Under the pieces are notes generated by a model. It had not been told where the DNA came from and made no database searches. It saw only the letters and a program-made list of their open reading frames with translations. From Xenoacremonium recifei (lineage: Eukaryota > Ascomycota > Sordariomycetes > Hypocreales > Nectriaceae): a stretch of DNA of 44,203 nucleotides. The translations under genes and the position numbers were made by a program. Numbering within the stretch: the first letter of the stretch is position 1; each line of letters opens with the position of its first letter. Below, in pieces: positions 11,276-21,819 of this stretch. The stretch spans positions 1 to 44,203 of the forward strand of contig WOFQ01000115.1 of assembly GCA_012184525.1 (NCBI GenBank), written 5' to 3'.

Positions 11276-13124
11276 TTAAAGGAGTTTCTTACCAAGCGAA
11301 CAGTCAATGTGCGGGTATTTCCGTGCAAACCCTTTGCTAAGTTTCCAGCTGGCAGGCTGGTCAATCCCGAAAGAAGCTAATGCACGGGAAATAGCCATTT
11401 TAGGCCCATAAGAAGCTCGTCCGGCGGAAGTCATTCTGTTCGGCGTATCGAAAGAGCTAACTGGGGCATTTATGGCCGAGGAACTCTGACTTTGGCTCAT
11501 CCTCGCTACAATTTCTGTTGCTAAAGCCTGTTGGGTAGGCGAAGAGCTAACCGGGATCCTAGTGGTGTTCGGGACTGGTGCGACCTGTAGATAAACCCAC
11601 TCAGTGTTGTTTAACATGGAATCTGCCTTTTCTAAATGGTTCCCTCGTACTCGTGGTAAAACGTAGTTGAAGAATAGGTCGTAGATGTTGACTGATACAC
11701 AAAATTGGGGCAACTCAACCACAGTGTTTAGGACTATGTCCCGACACATGGCATCGAGGTCAAGCTGAGCGGAGTATAGAATCATCTGATCTCTGATCGA
11801 GGGCCAGTTGATAAAGTCGATGACCATGGGATGGTTTGGTGTCGCAAATTGCAAAGGGGTTGGACGAAATGGCTGTGGTATACATAGTCGATCCTCCATA
11901 TTATTCGAGAGCCTCCATCTAAAGACATATTCCATGTAATTGGAGAAATACTGAGAGAATAATATGTTAGCATAGCTGACTAAATACTTGTTGTAGATTT
12001 CGTCACCTACTACGCCGTAGATATATGGACCCAAGCCAGCCAAAGCCCCAATAACTTCAACAGCAGTCGAGGCAAGTTTCTTAACAAGGCTGCTACTGCT
12101 TGTGGGGTCGGTAACGCAAAGATCTAGAGAAGGGTCGTAACAAGCGTGTCTTTCCTCCATGAATTGGTACATGACGGATTCTGCTGCCGATTTGACCTGG
12201 TCAGCAAAAACAGCTGAGTTACTAATCACCACTACATTGTTGCTTTCCGAGCTCGCATCGAGTGTGATTTGAGAAACTGTTGGCGGACTAAATGAAGTAA
12301 AGGAGCATGGCAACGCATTAGCATCGAACATGCCAGTGTGGTTTAGGAGCTGGGGCACTGCCCATGGAAATGCAAGCCCAGGTATGACGTTCGTGGTTGG
12401 AGAGCCGACTTCGTTGTGAGCCATGTAAGAAATAGGCTGTGGAATTTGATTTAAGTCGGAATCGTTAATGTGCAGAAGGCTATCTTCTCTCATGCATGGG
12501 TTGCGTGGGTTTGCATTCAAGAATTGATTCTCGGCTTGTTGAAGCAGTGATTGAGTAGGATGTGTCTGAGAATCCAGGTGTCTCGGGAAATCCCCTTCAG
12601 GTGGCATCGTCTGGTTAATTGCTGAGTGGCTATGAACAGGAGACTTAGTTGGGCTTGATGATTCCTTGGACGATGACGAGTTATTGGTGAGGTTTTGAAA
12701 AACGTCATCTTCTGTTATCAGATTGTGAGCAATTTGCCAGGCAGCCAAACAAAGAGAATGGAGAAGCGCATCCTCACGTACCAGCTGCAGAATTGATAAA
12801 GCTCCCAACACTCAACAGCTTCTGTCGGAAATGGAAAAGGAGACCCTCCATGTCACGCTTCTGTTCCATCAGATCCACGTGAGCTTTTAGTAGCCGTGAA
12901 TACTTCGTGTCTTCGTCCCCCAGCTCGTTGTTCGCCCTGAGTAGCTCCATAAAAGACTCAACTTGACGAACGTACGCTGCCTGGCGTTCGCGGGCGCACT
13001 GTTGCGAAATGCGATTTTGTGCGCGCTTCCTCTCAGTCATCTGATCCGAGGTGTCCAAGGGAGACTTGCGCTTTCGTGGCCGTGTAGAGGATCTGACCGT
13101 CCGAGACGGGCCTTTGTCGCTCAT
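11276..13124 (-). CDS. bZIP transcription factor with DUF3425 domain
   Basis: Two exons (13124-12782, 12711-11276) give 592 residues. The basic region (about 16-50) is RKRK...ERKRAQNRISQQCARER, with the bZIP pattern N37-x7-R45. A short, irregular leucine zipper follows. The C-terminal half is a DUF3425 domain; the diagnostic stretch PTPLQFATPNHP then FINWPSIRD lies at about 399-422. Ser- and Gln-rich linkers connect them. This architecture is common in ascomycete regulators, several of which sit in metabolic gene clusters. The 70-bp intron (donor gtacgt) joins the two overlapping frames at Ala114-Glu115. It is transcribed divergently from the Zn2Cys6 gene across a 788-bp shared region, which suggests joint control of the cluster. 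Confidence 0.9.
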
Positions 13125-13806
13125 GATTAGTGATTGAAGGAGACCGATCGATAAAATGCTGCAAAAAAGTTTCCTCTGATCTAGGAACTTGTCACAAGTG
13201 AGGCCTAGATCTGGACGATTCTGACATTTGGCAATGTCTTGATTCGTGGTTTGTATGGATCACGTCACAGATTTGGACGTCCGGCGATTGGGCTTTCTCC
13301 GGAGCTCGACATATCCTGAAGACCGCAAGAGATCACATGGTGCTACATTCTGTGGCTGGCTAGCAAGCTGGCTAGACGAAACTCGAGGGTAATCCTTGTT
13401 GGCCCCGGAGTTGTCGTAGAGCCCGAGAGCCCGGCCCACATTGGCGCTCCGGAAAACCAGAGTGAGTGGATCTCATCTCCAGGTTCCGAAAACACCTTTG
13501 CTAGTATTAGAATGCAAGTTAAGACAAGCATACGATCCGCAACCGAAAGAATTGCATATAGCGACCGCCTCACTGACTTGCCCGAGAGTTAGAACCCTGA
13601 ATACGTGTTGTCCTTGCGCCGTAGAATCCAGACTCATGTGTTTGGTCTCGGCGCCCAACGATTCGCTCTTTTGCTAAAGAGGGATAATAACATGGCAAAA
13701 AAGCGGATTTACCCCGCGCGCGTCACGGGTCCGAGCGCGATTACCCCAGACTTAACCAAAACTGGGGGACCTTCGGTCCGGATCACGTACTTATGCTCCT
13801 TTGTCC

Positions 13807-13834
13807 CGGAATCCCGTTCCGGAATCTTGTCCCG
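13807..13834. promoter_or_regulatory. Compound CGG-N9-CCGG-N9-CCG site upstream of the Zn2Cys6 gene
   Basis: Two overlapping CGG-N9-CCG sites share a central CCGG (13819-13822). The site ends 78 bp before the ATG at 13913, so it may control the Zn2Cys6 gene itself. It also lies in the region shared with the divergent bZIP gene. Identical spacing recurs at 16848, 24205 and 37934. The remainder of the 788-bp intergenic region (13125-13912) shows no other feature I can support. Confidence 0.55.
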
Positions 13835-13912
13835 GCATATCAGCTTTACCAGCCTACACAAGACGGCGGGCTTGACGTGCGTACTCTGTTAGCTCGCATT
13901 CTGTTCGCGGCC

Positions 13913-16495
13913 ATGCCCCCCAACCTCCGGAATAGCGAGCATCAAGAAGCCCAGTCGGTGACTTCCGCTGGGCGGGCATCTAAATCGTCTTCATCGGCAC
14001 GCAGCCGGCCCCGGGCATCGGTAGCCTGTGTGAACTGTCGACTGAAGAAGACCAAGGTACCGCATCCATGGATGCCATTGGTAGCCGTGAGAGCTTAGTC
14101 CATTGACTCTAAGCCAGTGCAACGCCCAGAACCTAGAGCCGGGGCAGAGTTGCTCCATATGCCGCAGCTCAAACGTCGAATGCGTTGTCATCAAGAATAG
14201 CGATAGGCGGAAGTAAGTGCATCTATCATACTAATTGCGTACTATTAACTTACAACGCTCTCACGCCAGACATGGCGCGCGCGAACATATCAGTGCATTG
14301 CAGGGACGGATGGACTCCATCGAAGCCTTGATTAGGCAGGTTTTCAGATCGATATAACTGAGGCTGTGCTGACAATACTGTCTTAGCCGTTATCGCGTTA
14401 ATGCCGACGACATGCCGAGACCGTCGAGTGACCGAGCCACCTTGCAATCACCTTCGGATTCTTCTACTGACGTTGGTGCCACGGCAACAGCCATGGCCAC
14501 AGCACTGGAAAATATGGAGGATCCAAAACAGATCAACTCTGAGCAAATCAGGTATGTAACAAGCTTTTCATCGGACTTCTTTCCCCTGTCAGTTTCAAGT
14601 CATCTGATCCCTAAGCTGGAAGTGTGCATACCGTATGAGCATCAATGTTGACGCAGATTCCAGTCAGCGAACACCACTTTCGTTACGCAGCATGCAAGGC
14701 GATGCAGCTGCTGAGCGGGATGAGAATATAGCCAACTCTTCTAACCTCAATGACCTTAACGATGTCGAATACAGCATGGGGAATGTGGATGGCAGTATGC
14801 AGGCACTATCGGCGGCAGGCAGCAGCACAGCCTGCAATAAAAACGATGAACTCCAGGAATATCACCGATCGTCAAATATCGAAGCTCAGCCACCAAGATT
14901 GGACGCAGACTCGAGCCCGGGTCTCGTGAGGTTCTACGGGCCAACCACTCAACTCCATATACAGACTCTTGCCGAAGGCGACGGCGTCGATTCGGCGGGA
15001 GCTGATCTAATGGCTCAATTTACCGTAAACATGGACTCTCCGCAGCTGCGCGAAAATCTGATCCAGTCATGTTGGGCGTATTATTCCAGATCAGTTAGGG
15101 TTGTTGACGAGAAGCTCTTTACAACCCATCGGAAAGCTCGAAGACGATCGCAGTACTATTCCAACTTTCTCGAATCTGCACTATTGGCTTGCGCAACAAG
15201 AACAAGTACCTCACAGGCTGTGCGAAAGCTGGGAAGATCTTACGCCGACCGTGCGAAAGAGGACCTCGTGCAGGAGCTCGAGCACCCTACCGTGGCCACG
15301 GTCCAGGGCTTCCTGCTGCTTAGCGATTTTGAGGCGACATCAGCAAGGGATAGGGTTGGGTGGACATATAGTGGTGAGTCTGAGAGCTGTGCGGAACATA
15401 TCTTGACCAAGGCTCTAACACGGCTCTCTAGGCATCGCATGCCGATTGCTCTTTGATCTCGGGCTGCACGAGGACTGCTCGGAACTCGTCAAGCATGGCA
15501 TCCTCTCAATGGAAGACGCCGACCTTCGAGATGAGCTGTTTCTTAGCGCTTTTGTCTACGATAGGTTATGGGCCCTTTACTTAGGCCGGCCAAGCTGCGT
15601 TCCTTTAGTTGCTCTGGAGCAGAGACAGATATCGACGAGCCTCGGGCAACAGCCAATCACACTCACACACTGGGTCAACCTTTGCAATTTAATCTCAGAA
15701 GTCAGTGAAATTCTCAATGGGTTTGGTGTGGTCCTTGACAAAAACACTGTTGGCCGGCTTTGTGAGCTCAGCGCTCGTATCGCCGCTGTGCACCAGAACT
15801 TGGCCCCCGAGCTTTCTCATCAAGCCGATTCTGAACTCCATGTAACAGCTTATGGCCTCAACATGCAATTTTGCGGGATCCAAATTGTATTACACAGAGC
15901 ACTGGTAAAAATTCTTATCCAGAATGCCGGTGAAGGCTCATGGGCCCACAATGCTCAAGTTGATAAGTCCCGGAGCTGCATGTACGAGAACGCCGTCTCT
16001 ATCTGCCGCCTTGGGTTGGCATATAGAGAGATATTTGGGGTTGAGAACTTCATAACTATAATGCTCGACAACATGTACATCGCTGCCAGCACACTGATAT
16101 CACACATATTGCAGCCACCTGAAGCCGATTGTTCCACTGTACCAAGTACGGTACAGCTGTTAAGAACTGTCGCAGAGACTATGGAGGCTTTACGGAAACA
16201 CTATGCGGTTGCAGGGAAGATGCTTAGGACACTTTCACGGATCACAGAGAACACCACCATTGCTGGGATGTTTGGGATGCCAGATAGTCAGGGTTCGGCA
16301 CCAGAGGACATGATCAGACATCCAATGGGTAGCTTCATATCCCCTGCCGTGGGATCTTGGGGCTCAATGGAAGCTTTAGTGCACGACGATTTCATTCTGA
16401 GCCAGGCAAATATGTTTGGAGATGCCTTTGGCACAGACTCGACTCTTGTAGATGCCACCTGGATGCCTGATATCGGAATGGGACTGGTGTCTTGA
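13913..16495 (+). CDS. Zn2Cys6 transcription factor
   Basis: Six exons (13913-14056, 14118-14212, 14270-14335, 14387-14551, 14664-15373, 15432-16495) give 747 residues. The zinc cluster is complete: Cys39, 42, 49, 60, 63 and 70, spaced C-x2-C-x6-C-x10-C-x2-C-x6-C. It is split by intron 1 exactly before Cys49. A short linker and a coiled-coil-like segment (EHISALQGRMDSIEALI) follow, as expected for a dimeric factor. The middle homology region is recognisable around WTYSGIACRLLFDLGLHED. Intron 3 keeps the frame only with a GC donor at 14336, because the nearby GT donor leads to a stop; this is the least certain junction. The gene is the obvious candidate to read the CGG-N9/10-CCG elements across the cluster, one of which lies in its own promoter. 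Confidence 0.85.
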
Positions 16496-17017
16496 TCTAA
16501 TTGTGTCACTCGTATCTAATGTTGATCAAGTTAACATTGTTACCATGTTTTTGTTACCTTGTAATGAGCTAATTGGGGTTGTTTGCATGTCTACGCTGCC
16601 TTTCTTCTATTCTCTGCTGTTTTTGTAACCCCGATTCGACAATCGAGTCTAAAGCCATAATTTTGAGTGTTGACAGTACCGATATTGGATACCGCACCAC
16701 TGGTCAACAAATTGATTGATTTACTGATGCATGACGGTAATGAATCAGAAAGAAGCGAGGGCATATGGAAGTTGAAATGTTGTCTGTGACAGAACCCAGT
16801 AATAGCCAGTAGTCCTATCATGGCGGTTCCGGCCGCGTGCCCGCTATCGGAATCTGAGCCCGGAAAACGCTGCCGAACGTATCAACATCGTCCCATCCCA
16901 GAATAAGTAGGCTTCCGATCCCGGAAGTACAAAAACATGCACTTCCACCCTTTTAGTTCGGGTTTCTCATTCGGGCCATAAGGTCACTCATTTGGCTCAA
17001 CGCCTACGTTTGTTAAG
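16496..17017. other. Intergenic region and promoter of the FMN dehydrogenase
   Basis: This 522-bp stretch holds the presumed 3' end of the Zn2Cys6 gene and the promoter with the compound CGG site. No gene is seen. Confidence 0.4.
16848..16875. promoter_or_regulatory. Compound CGG-N9-CCGG-N9-CCG site upstream of the FMN dehydrogenase
   Basis: Half-sites are at 16848-16850, 16860-16863 (CCGG) and 16873-16875, ending 142 bp before the ATG at 17018. The architecture is the same 28 bp as at 13807, 24205 and 37934, while the spacer bases differ. Confidence 0.55.
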
Positions 17018-18649
17018 ATGATATCGGTTTTTGACGTGTCCCAGCATAACTCGCGGTCTTCCTGCTGGGTCATCATCGCCGGCAATGCTTACGATGTCAC
17101 GGAATTCATTGATGACCATCCTGGAGGCGCAAATGTGATTCTACGCTTCGCTGGCAAAGTACTGTGGTTTCATTACATCACTAGTTCAATACAGCTAATG
17201 GCAAGCTAGGACGCTACCGAGGAATATGAGCCGTGGCACCCTCCTGGAACAATTGAAAGACATTTACCAAAAGGCAAGGAGTTTCAGATTCGAGCTTTCA
17301 GTAACAGTGTACCTTCTAACAAGCTCAGATAAACACCTTGGACAAGTCAGTGGCCATTTAGACTCCACGACTACCGAATCTCCCTCTACGTGGATAACCA
17401 ATGCTCAAGTTTCGGTGGTCTCTGAATCTAATGGAAGCTCACCGTTGCCTCTCAACGCTTGCCAATCACTTGACGACCTCGAGCAAGCCGGCCGTACAAT
17501 GCTCACTGCAAGGGCCAGAGCTTATTTTGACAGTGCTGCTGAAACATCTTCTACTTATCGTCAAAACCGAAATGACTGGAGCCGTATTACATTCCGTCCG
17601 CGAGTCCTCCGAAATGTCGCTAAGGTATCAATGGGTTGTCATATCATGGGGTCCGATAGCAGCATGCCCGTCTTCATTGCTCCCACCGCAGCTCTACGTT
17701 TGGGTCATAAAGACGGCGAGCTTTGTTTAGCACAAGGCGCAGCTCGTATGGCTATTCCACAATGTGTTTCCACGTATTCGTCTGTGGCGCCCCGGGATGT
17801 TGTACAATGCTACCTCAATGATCCGCATCGACGCGGTGGTTCTGCCTTTTTTCAACTTTATATGCCCAAGGAGGTGGAAACTGCAAAAAAGCTAATTACT
17901 GAAGCTAAGGAATCCCAGTATAGCGCTCTTGTTATCACAATCGACTCCGCAGTTATCGGGAAGAGGGATGATGACGACCGCTTTAAGGCCCTTCAGGACA
18001 GAGGAAACAACTCTGAAACAGACCGTCTTCCCATGTTCCCCGGTAGGGAAGCAGAGACCCTTCGAGGGGTTCATTGTTCTACCTTCGAATGGAAGGATAT
18101 TGGGTGGATACGAGAATCTTGGGGCAATGGGCCAATAATATTAAAGGGGATTCAAACAGCTGAGGACGCACTCGAGGCCACATGTCATGGAATAGATGGG
18201 ATTTACTTAAGTAATCATGGAGGAAGGCAATTGGATTACGCACCCAGTGCCGTCCAGGTCCTCCTCGATATCAGAGATTCTTGTCCTGAGGTATTCGACA
18301 AAACAGAAGTCTATGTTGACGGGGGGGTCATGCGAGGCTCGGATGTTGTCAAAGCTCTTTGCCTTGGGGCGCGTGCTGTGGGAATTGGACGTGGGTTCAT
18401 CTACGCGTCGAGTGCTTACGGGGTTTCCGGGGTTTTGAAAGCATTGACAAGTAAGTTATTTAAGTGTTGGCAAAGTTTTCTATTATTTTAGTTCTTTGTT
18501 ACTGATTCTGTCTTTGGAAATTAGTCTTGAGCGATGAGATTCAGACCACAATGAGGCTTCTTGGGGTCACAACATTAAGTGAATTAAACGACACATACAT
18601 AAATCTGTCCCAGTTTGGGCATCAAAAGCAGGCAAGGGCCAAGATTTGA
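17018..18649 (+). CDS. Cytochrome b5-FMN 2-hydroxy-acid dehydrogenase (flavocytochrome b2 type)
   Basis: Four exons (17018-17158, 17210-17273, 17329-18450, 18525-18649) give 483 residues. Residues 1-75 are a cytochrome b5 domain with heme ligands His34 (HPGG) and His57 (EYEPWHPP). The rest is an FMN-dependent alpha-hydroxy-acid dehydrogenase barrel: IDSAVIGKRDDDDR, the catalytic SNHGGRQLD with His365 and Arg368, and the phosphate-binding DGGVMRGSDVVKALCLGA. The family oxidises L-lactate or other L-2-hydroxy acids to 2-oxo acids and passes electrons to cytochrome c or another acceptor. The protein starts directly at the b5 domain, so no mitochondrial leader is visible and a cytosolic or other location is likely. 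Intron 2 has a GC donor (17274). It restores the conserved LPK-DKHLG junction. The 2-oxo acid product would suit the aldolase encoded next door. Confidence 0.92.
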
Positions 18650-18814
18650 AAATTTCTTCCCGTACTATTACATCCGCACGAAAACGCGTTCCACCGAGCT
18701 TGGGAATGTGTATTCTATCGGTACATGAATATTTTCTGAGTACCTAGCTTATAATCAAACAAGTCTCATATACTATAATCGCAAAGCTTTGACTATCTCA
18801 GTCTCTTTCATGCT

Positions 18815-19693
18815 CTATAGTGATGAATGAGGCTGCAGGATCGTAGCTTGACGACTCCTTGTCAGGTCCTGCGTGACCATTGAAGACATTGCTCCTGCAT
18901 CAACAGAAACAACTAAGAAGTCCATACTCCCTAGCTTACGCTCTTTCAACACACTTGAATCTAAGCCAAGAGTCCCGACAATTTTCCCTGATTTTCTTGT
19001 TGTATCAATGATCCTAGCCAACGCATCCGTGAAGGCCTGTTCCGGACCATCCATGCCGCTCAGCCCTAGAGACAGTCGCAAGTCCATAGGTCCAATGAAG
19101 ACGCCAGATACGCCCTTTACAGAAATAATTTCTTCGATATTCTGAAGCCCCTCTTTGGATTCTATCATAGGAAGAATTGCGAGCTCCTGATCCAAGGCCC
19201 TCCTGAAGCAGGAGCTGATCCCCCCTTGTGGACCGTTTGGTAGCCCCCATGGGGACCTTGCCGGGCCGAAACTTCTTTTCCCGTTTGGAGGAAAAAGTGA
19301 ATGTTCAATGATACGCTCCATATCAACTTTAGAGCTGACCATCGGTATAACTATGCCAGCAGCACCACTGTCCAACGCCCATTTGATCCATTCAACCCCT
19401 TGAGATGGAACGCGAACAATCGGAAGACAGGAGCCTCTGGACGACGAAACGATGGCATGTACCATGTCGGTCATTAGCTCTGGTGAGATTGGGGAATGCT
19501 CCATGTCAATCAACACAAAGCCGGACTGTGTAAGGCCAAGTAACTGAGCTACAAACGTCGAGGGTATCGTGAGAGCAACTCCAAGCACTGGTCCCTTAGT
19601 GTGTGCAATGGCATTGAAAAGGTTGCAAGCCTGGGGCTCCTCTGTGGCTGTTGTTGTGGCAGATGCGTTCTCCGTAGTCTTCACTTCATACAT
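18815..19693 (-). CDS. HpcH/HpaI family aldolase
   Basis: A single exon encodes 292 residues from ATG 19693. An in-frame codon further upstream would add a poorly conserved 34-residue leader and is not favoured. It is a class II, metal-dependent pyruvate aldolase barrel (PF03328). Likely active-site residues are His66 in DMEHSP, Arg94 in PIVRVP, and metal ligands Glu178 (MIES) and Asp204 (GPMDL). Glu178 and Asp204 are 26 residues apart, as in bacterial HpaI. The family cleaves 4-hydroxy-2-oxo acids into pyruvate and an aldehyde; the fungal macrophomate synthase is a relative. It lies convergent to the 2-hydroxy-acid dehydrogenase and downstream of the TauD gene on the same strand, 170 bp away. 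This suits a last catabolic step. Confidence 0.9.
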   Translation of the reverse strand: MYEVKTTENASATTTATEEPQACNLFNAIAHTKGPVLGVALTIPSTFVAQLLGLTQSGFVLIDMEHSPISPELMTDMVHAIVSSSRGSCLPIVRVPSQGVEWIKWALDSGAAGIVIPMVSSKVDMERIIEHSLFPPNGKRSFGPARSPWGLPNGPQGGISSCFRRALDQELAILPMIESKEGLQNIEEIISVKGVSGVFIGPMDLRLSLGLSGMDGPEQAFTDALARIIDTTRKSGKIVGTLGLDSSVLKERKLGSMDFLVVSVDAGAMSSMVTQDLTRSRQATILQPHSSL

Positions 19694-19863
19694 GATGAAG
19701 GACAGTAATAGATGGGTAGAATTATCATTTTGACGTGGCGTCAATCTCAAATGCAGTTGAAGCTTTAAATAACAATCATATGTTTGAATGAACAACGAGA
19801 TGAGAGACTGTCCGGCCGGAAAAGCAAATTTTAAGCCGGCGGTGCTAGCTTCATTCTACTTTG

Positions 19864-20826
19864 CTAGTTCGATAGACCAGCCTGCCATTGGCAGCCAACT
19901 CCGTTCTCCCCCCACCCGAATTTCCCGCCGTCTTTAACCGTAGTACGCCTCATATCTCGTCGGTACTTCCCATCGTAGCTGCCTGTGGACGTCGCGCGAT
20001 GCAGCACCGTCCTGTTATCCCACATAATAAGATCTCCGTTGTTTTCATACGGAACAGTAAGCATATACTTCGGCCGTGAGACCCACTCCAGGAGCTCATT
20101 CAGAAGTGGCTTGCTTTCTTCCATGGTTAGACCGTCGAAATGATGGGCGTAGGTAGTAACATATAGATTCTTGCGTCCAGATCCTTCGTGAAGTTGCACC
20201 AAGCGATGTCGAGACATTGGAGAGTCTAGAGGTTCAATATTTTTGAAAATTTCAGGGGCCGCCAACTTTCGATTGTGGAAAAGGGAGTTGTTGGTAATGA
20301 GTGGATCAATTCGAGTTTTCAGTTCCTGCGGCATCTCTTCATAGGCAGTACGAGAATCAAGATACTGCGTCTCACCCCCTGTGCCTTTGGGAGGGAGCTC
20401 CACGGCGCGCAAGAGGGAATAGGAGCATCTCTGAGGGTTGTATGCCATGTCCGCATGCCACAGCGTATTTCCCTTATTGGCGCCCTTGCGCACCGGATCT
20501 ATTTCTGTCAGGACTCGGCCATTCTCGTCGAAATTTGACACATCAAAAATCTCTGGCTGCTCTGGGAACCGCATTGCCCGGCCTGCCTTGATGTGAGCCT
20601 TGACATCATCCAGCTCACCGAACTGACGTGAAAACGCGATGTGTTGTTCGTTGTCGAGGTTGGCGTTTCGAAATACGAGTACACCATATTTATGAAGTGC
20701 CTGAAGAATCTCTTCAATGATGTTGTCTGGTACCGGGACCTCCCAATTCATTCCCTTCACGGATGCCCCAAAAGTTGGGTGCAGAGACGTAAACGTCAAA
20801 GTGTTTGATTGAACGGCAGATGGCAT
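19864..20826 (-). CDS. TauD/TfdA family 2-oxoglutarate-dependent dioxygenase
   Basis: An intronless gene of 320 residues. The iron-binding facial triad is visible: His124 and Asp126 in WHADMAY and His276 in VLHRAT. The Arg residues of RRDMRRTT (about 289-294) would bind 2-oxoglutarate. The sequence GVLVFRN near 48-53 and the FGELDD block (69-74) are typical of the TfdA/TauD branch. Members hydroxylate or cleave taurine, 2,4-D, alkyl sulfates, xanthine and other acids. The specific substrate cannot be inferred. It is divergent from the SRPBCC gene across a 477-bp shared promoter with a CGG-N9-CCG site at 21110. Confidence 0.93.
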   Translation of the reverse strand: MPSAVQSNTLTFTSLHPTFGASVKGMNWEVPVPDNIIEEILQALHKYGVLVFRNANLDNEQHIAFSRQFGELDDVKAHIKAGRAMRFPEQPEIFDVSNFDENGRVLTEIDPVRKGANKGNTLWHADMAYNPQRCSYSLLRAVELPPKGTGGETQYLDSRTAYEEMPQELKTRIDPLITNNSLFHNRKLAAPEIFKNIEPLDSPMSRHRLVQLHEGSGRKNLYVTTYAHHFDGLTMEESKPLLNELLEWVSRPKYMLTVPYENNGDLIMWDNRTVLHRATSTGSYDGKYRRDMRRTTVKDGGKFGWGENGVGCQWQAGLSN

Positions 20827-21109
20827 GTTGTGGTCTCTCGTTTCCGAATGGATTTAAATAGTGTAGAGTGTTCTTAATGATCCAAGCGGTTTTGTAAATC
20901 GATTCATATTCAGTGATATCAGAGACTTGTCATCTATTTTATGCTCAGCCACCCTCGTATGCAATGACACCAAGGTGACGCTGTAGGTAGTCTGGTGGCC
21001 AGGAAACACCCTGTTCTTTCTTTCCACAATGATAGAGACATTTGCCACGGAAAATCCTTTTCCGTTCATGTAAGGCCCTTTCGCTCTCGGCCTCGGAAGA
21101 GGGCGATTC

Positions 21110-21124
21110 CGGATAAATTTTCCG
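21110..21124. promoter_or_regulatory. CGG-N9-CCG element between TauD and SRPBCC genes
   Basis: The site lies 180 bp upstream of the SRPBCC ATG and 284 bp upstream of the TauD ATG. It is embedded in TCCGGATAAATTTTCCGG, which differs at one base from the element at 40686-40702 near the sugar transporters. The rest of the 20827-21303 divergent spacer holds no other supported feature. Confidence 0.55.
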
Positions 21125-21303
21125 GTAGCGCTGAGGCTGTAAGCTATTCCCGCTTTGTGAAGACTAGGGACAACTCTGGACACATAAGAAAAGATTATTC
21201 AAAAATAAGGAACCGCCTAACTGATATACCGCAGTAATTCTAGTATCGGCTTGGCCTTTTGACGACACCATACCAGACTCCCTCCAACCGTAATTCTTAC
21301 ATC

Positions 21304-21819
21304 ATGGGGATTTGTTCGGCCTCTTCTCAGACGCTGCTACCTTATTCACGGGAAACCGTCTATGACTTTGTGACCAATCCTCACAATTGGCCTAAGACGT
21401 ACAAGGGAAGTGGTGGAATTCAACAAAAACTAAGCATACCACTCAAACTCGGTGACTCATGGACGGAGAAGGTCAGCCTTTCAAAGAACACATACTACTC
21501 GAAATGGACTCTTACTACTGCTGTAAGACCTTGGAAGTGGGCCTTTCTGCAGGTCAATGGCATCGGAGCAACCGATGAAGCAATCAGTAATGGCATGGAA
21601 GGAACAACCCTCATTGAATATCTCTTTGAACCAACGAGCCTTGAAGTTGACGGAAAGATCATCGAGGGCTGTCTATTTAAGAGGACCCTCAGCATCGACC
21701 AGCCACGAGGTGGTTGCATTCCCGAAGACCTCCTTGTAGTTTGCATGAGGACAGCTGGAATTGAAGGCTATCACGATGCTGTGGCCAAAGAACTAGCAAA
21801 AGAGCATGGAACAAAGTAG
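21304..21819 (+). CDS. SRPBCC (START-like) domain protein
   Basis: A single exon encodes 171 residues starting MGICSASS. The pattern LPYSRETVYDFVTNPHNWP near residues 11-29, followed by alternating beta strands (KLGDSWTEKV, KWTLTTAV, TLIEYLFEP) and a C-terminal helix (GIEGYHDAVAKELAKE), fits the SRPBCC/polyketide cyclase-like fold with a deep hydrophobic cavity. Members bind lipids, steroids or polyketides, or act as cyclases and hydrolases. No catalytic residues can be assigned here, so it may be a binding protein for a hydrophobic intermediate. The start at 21304 is the first ATG; an upstream TTG extension is not favoured. It is divergent from the TauD gene. Confidence 0.85.
   Translation: MGICSASSQTLLPYSRETVYDFVTNPHNWPKTYKGSGGIQQKLSIPLKLGDSWTEKVSLSKNTYYSKWTLTTAVRPWKWAFLQVNGIGATDEAISNGMEGTTLIEYLFEPTSLEVDGKIIEGCLFKRTLSIDQPRGGCIPEDLLVVCMRTAGIEGYHDAVAKELAKEHGTK

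Noticed and set aside
17274..17300. Extending exon 2 of the FMN dehydrogenase to the GT at 17301
   Set aside because: The remaining intron would be only 28 bp and the conserved LPK-xKHLG junction would be lost.
19694..19795. Longer N-terminus for the HpcH aldolase
   Set aside because: The 34 extra residues are unlike the family; MYEVKTTE at 19693 is a good ATG.
20854..21183. 109-codon minus-strand open frame in the TauD/SRPBCC spacer
   Set aside because: It lies in a divergent promoter region, has no known motif, and contains the CGG element.
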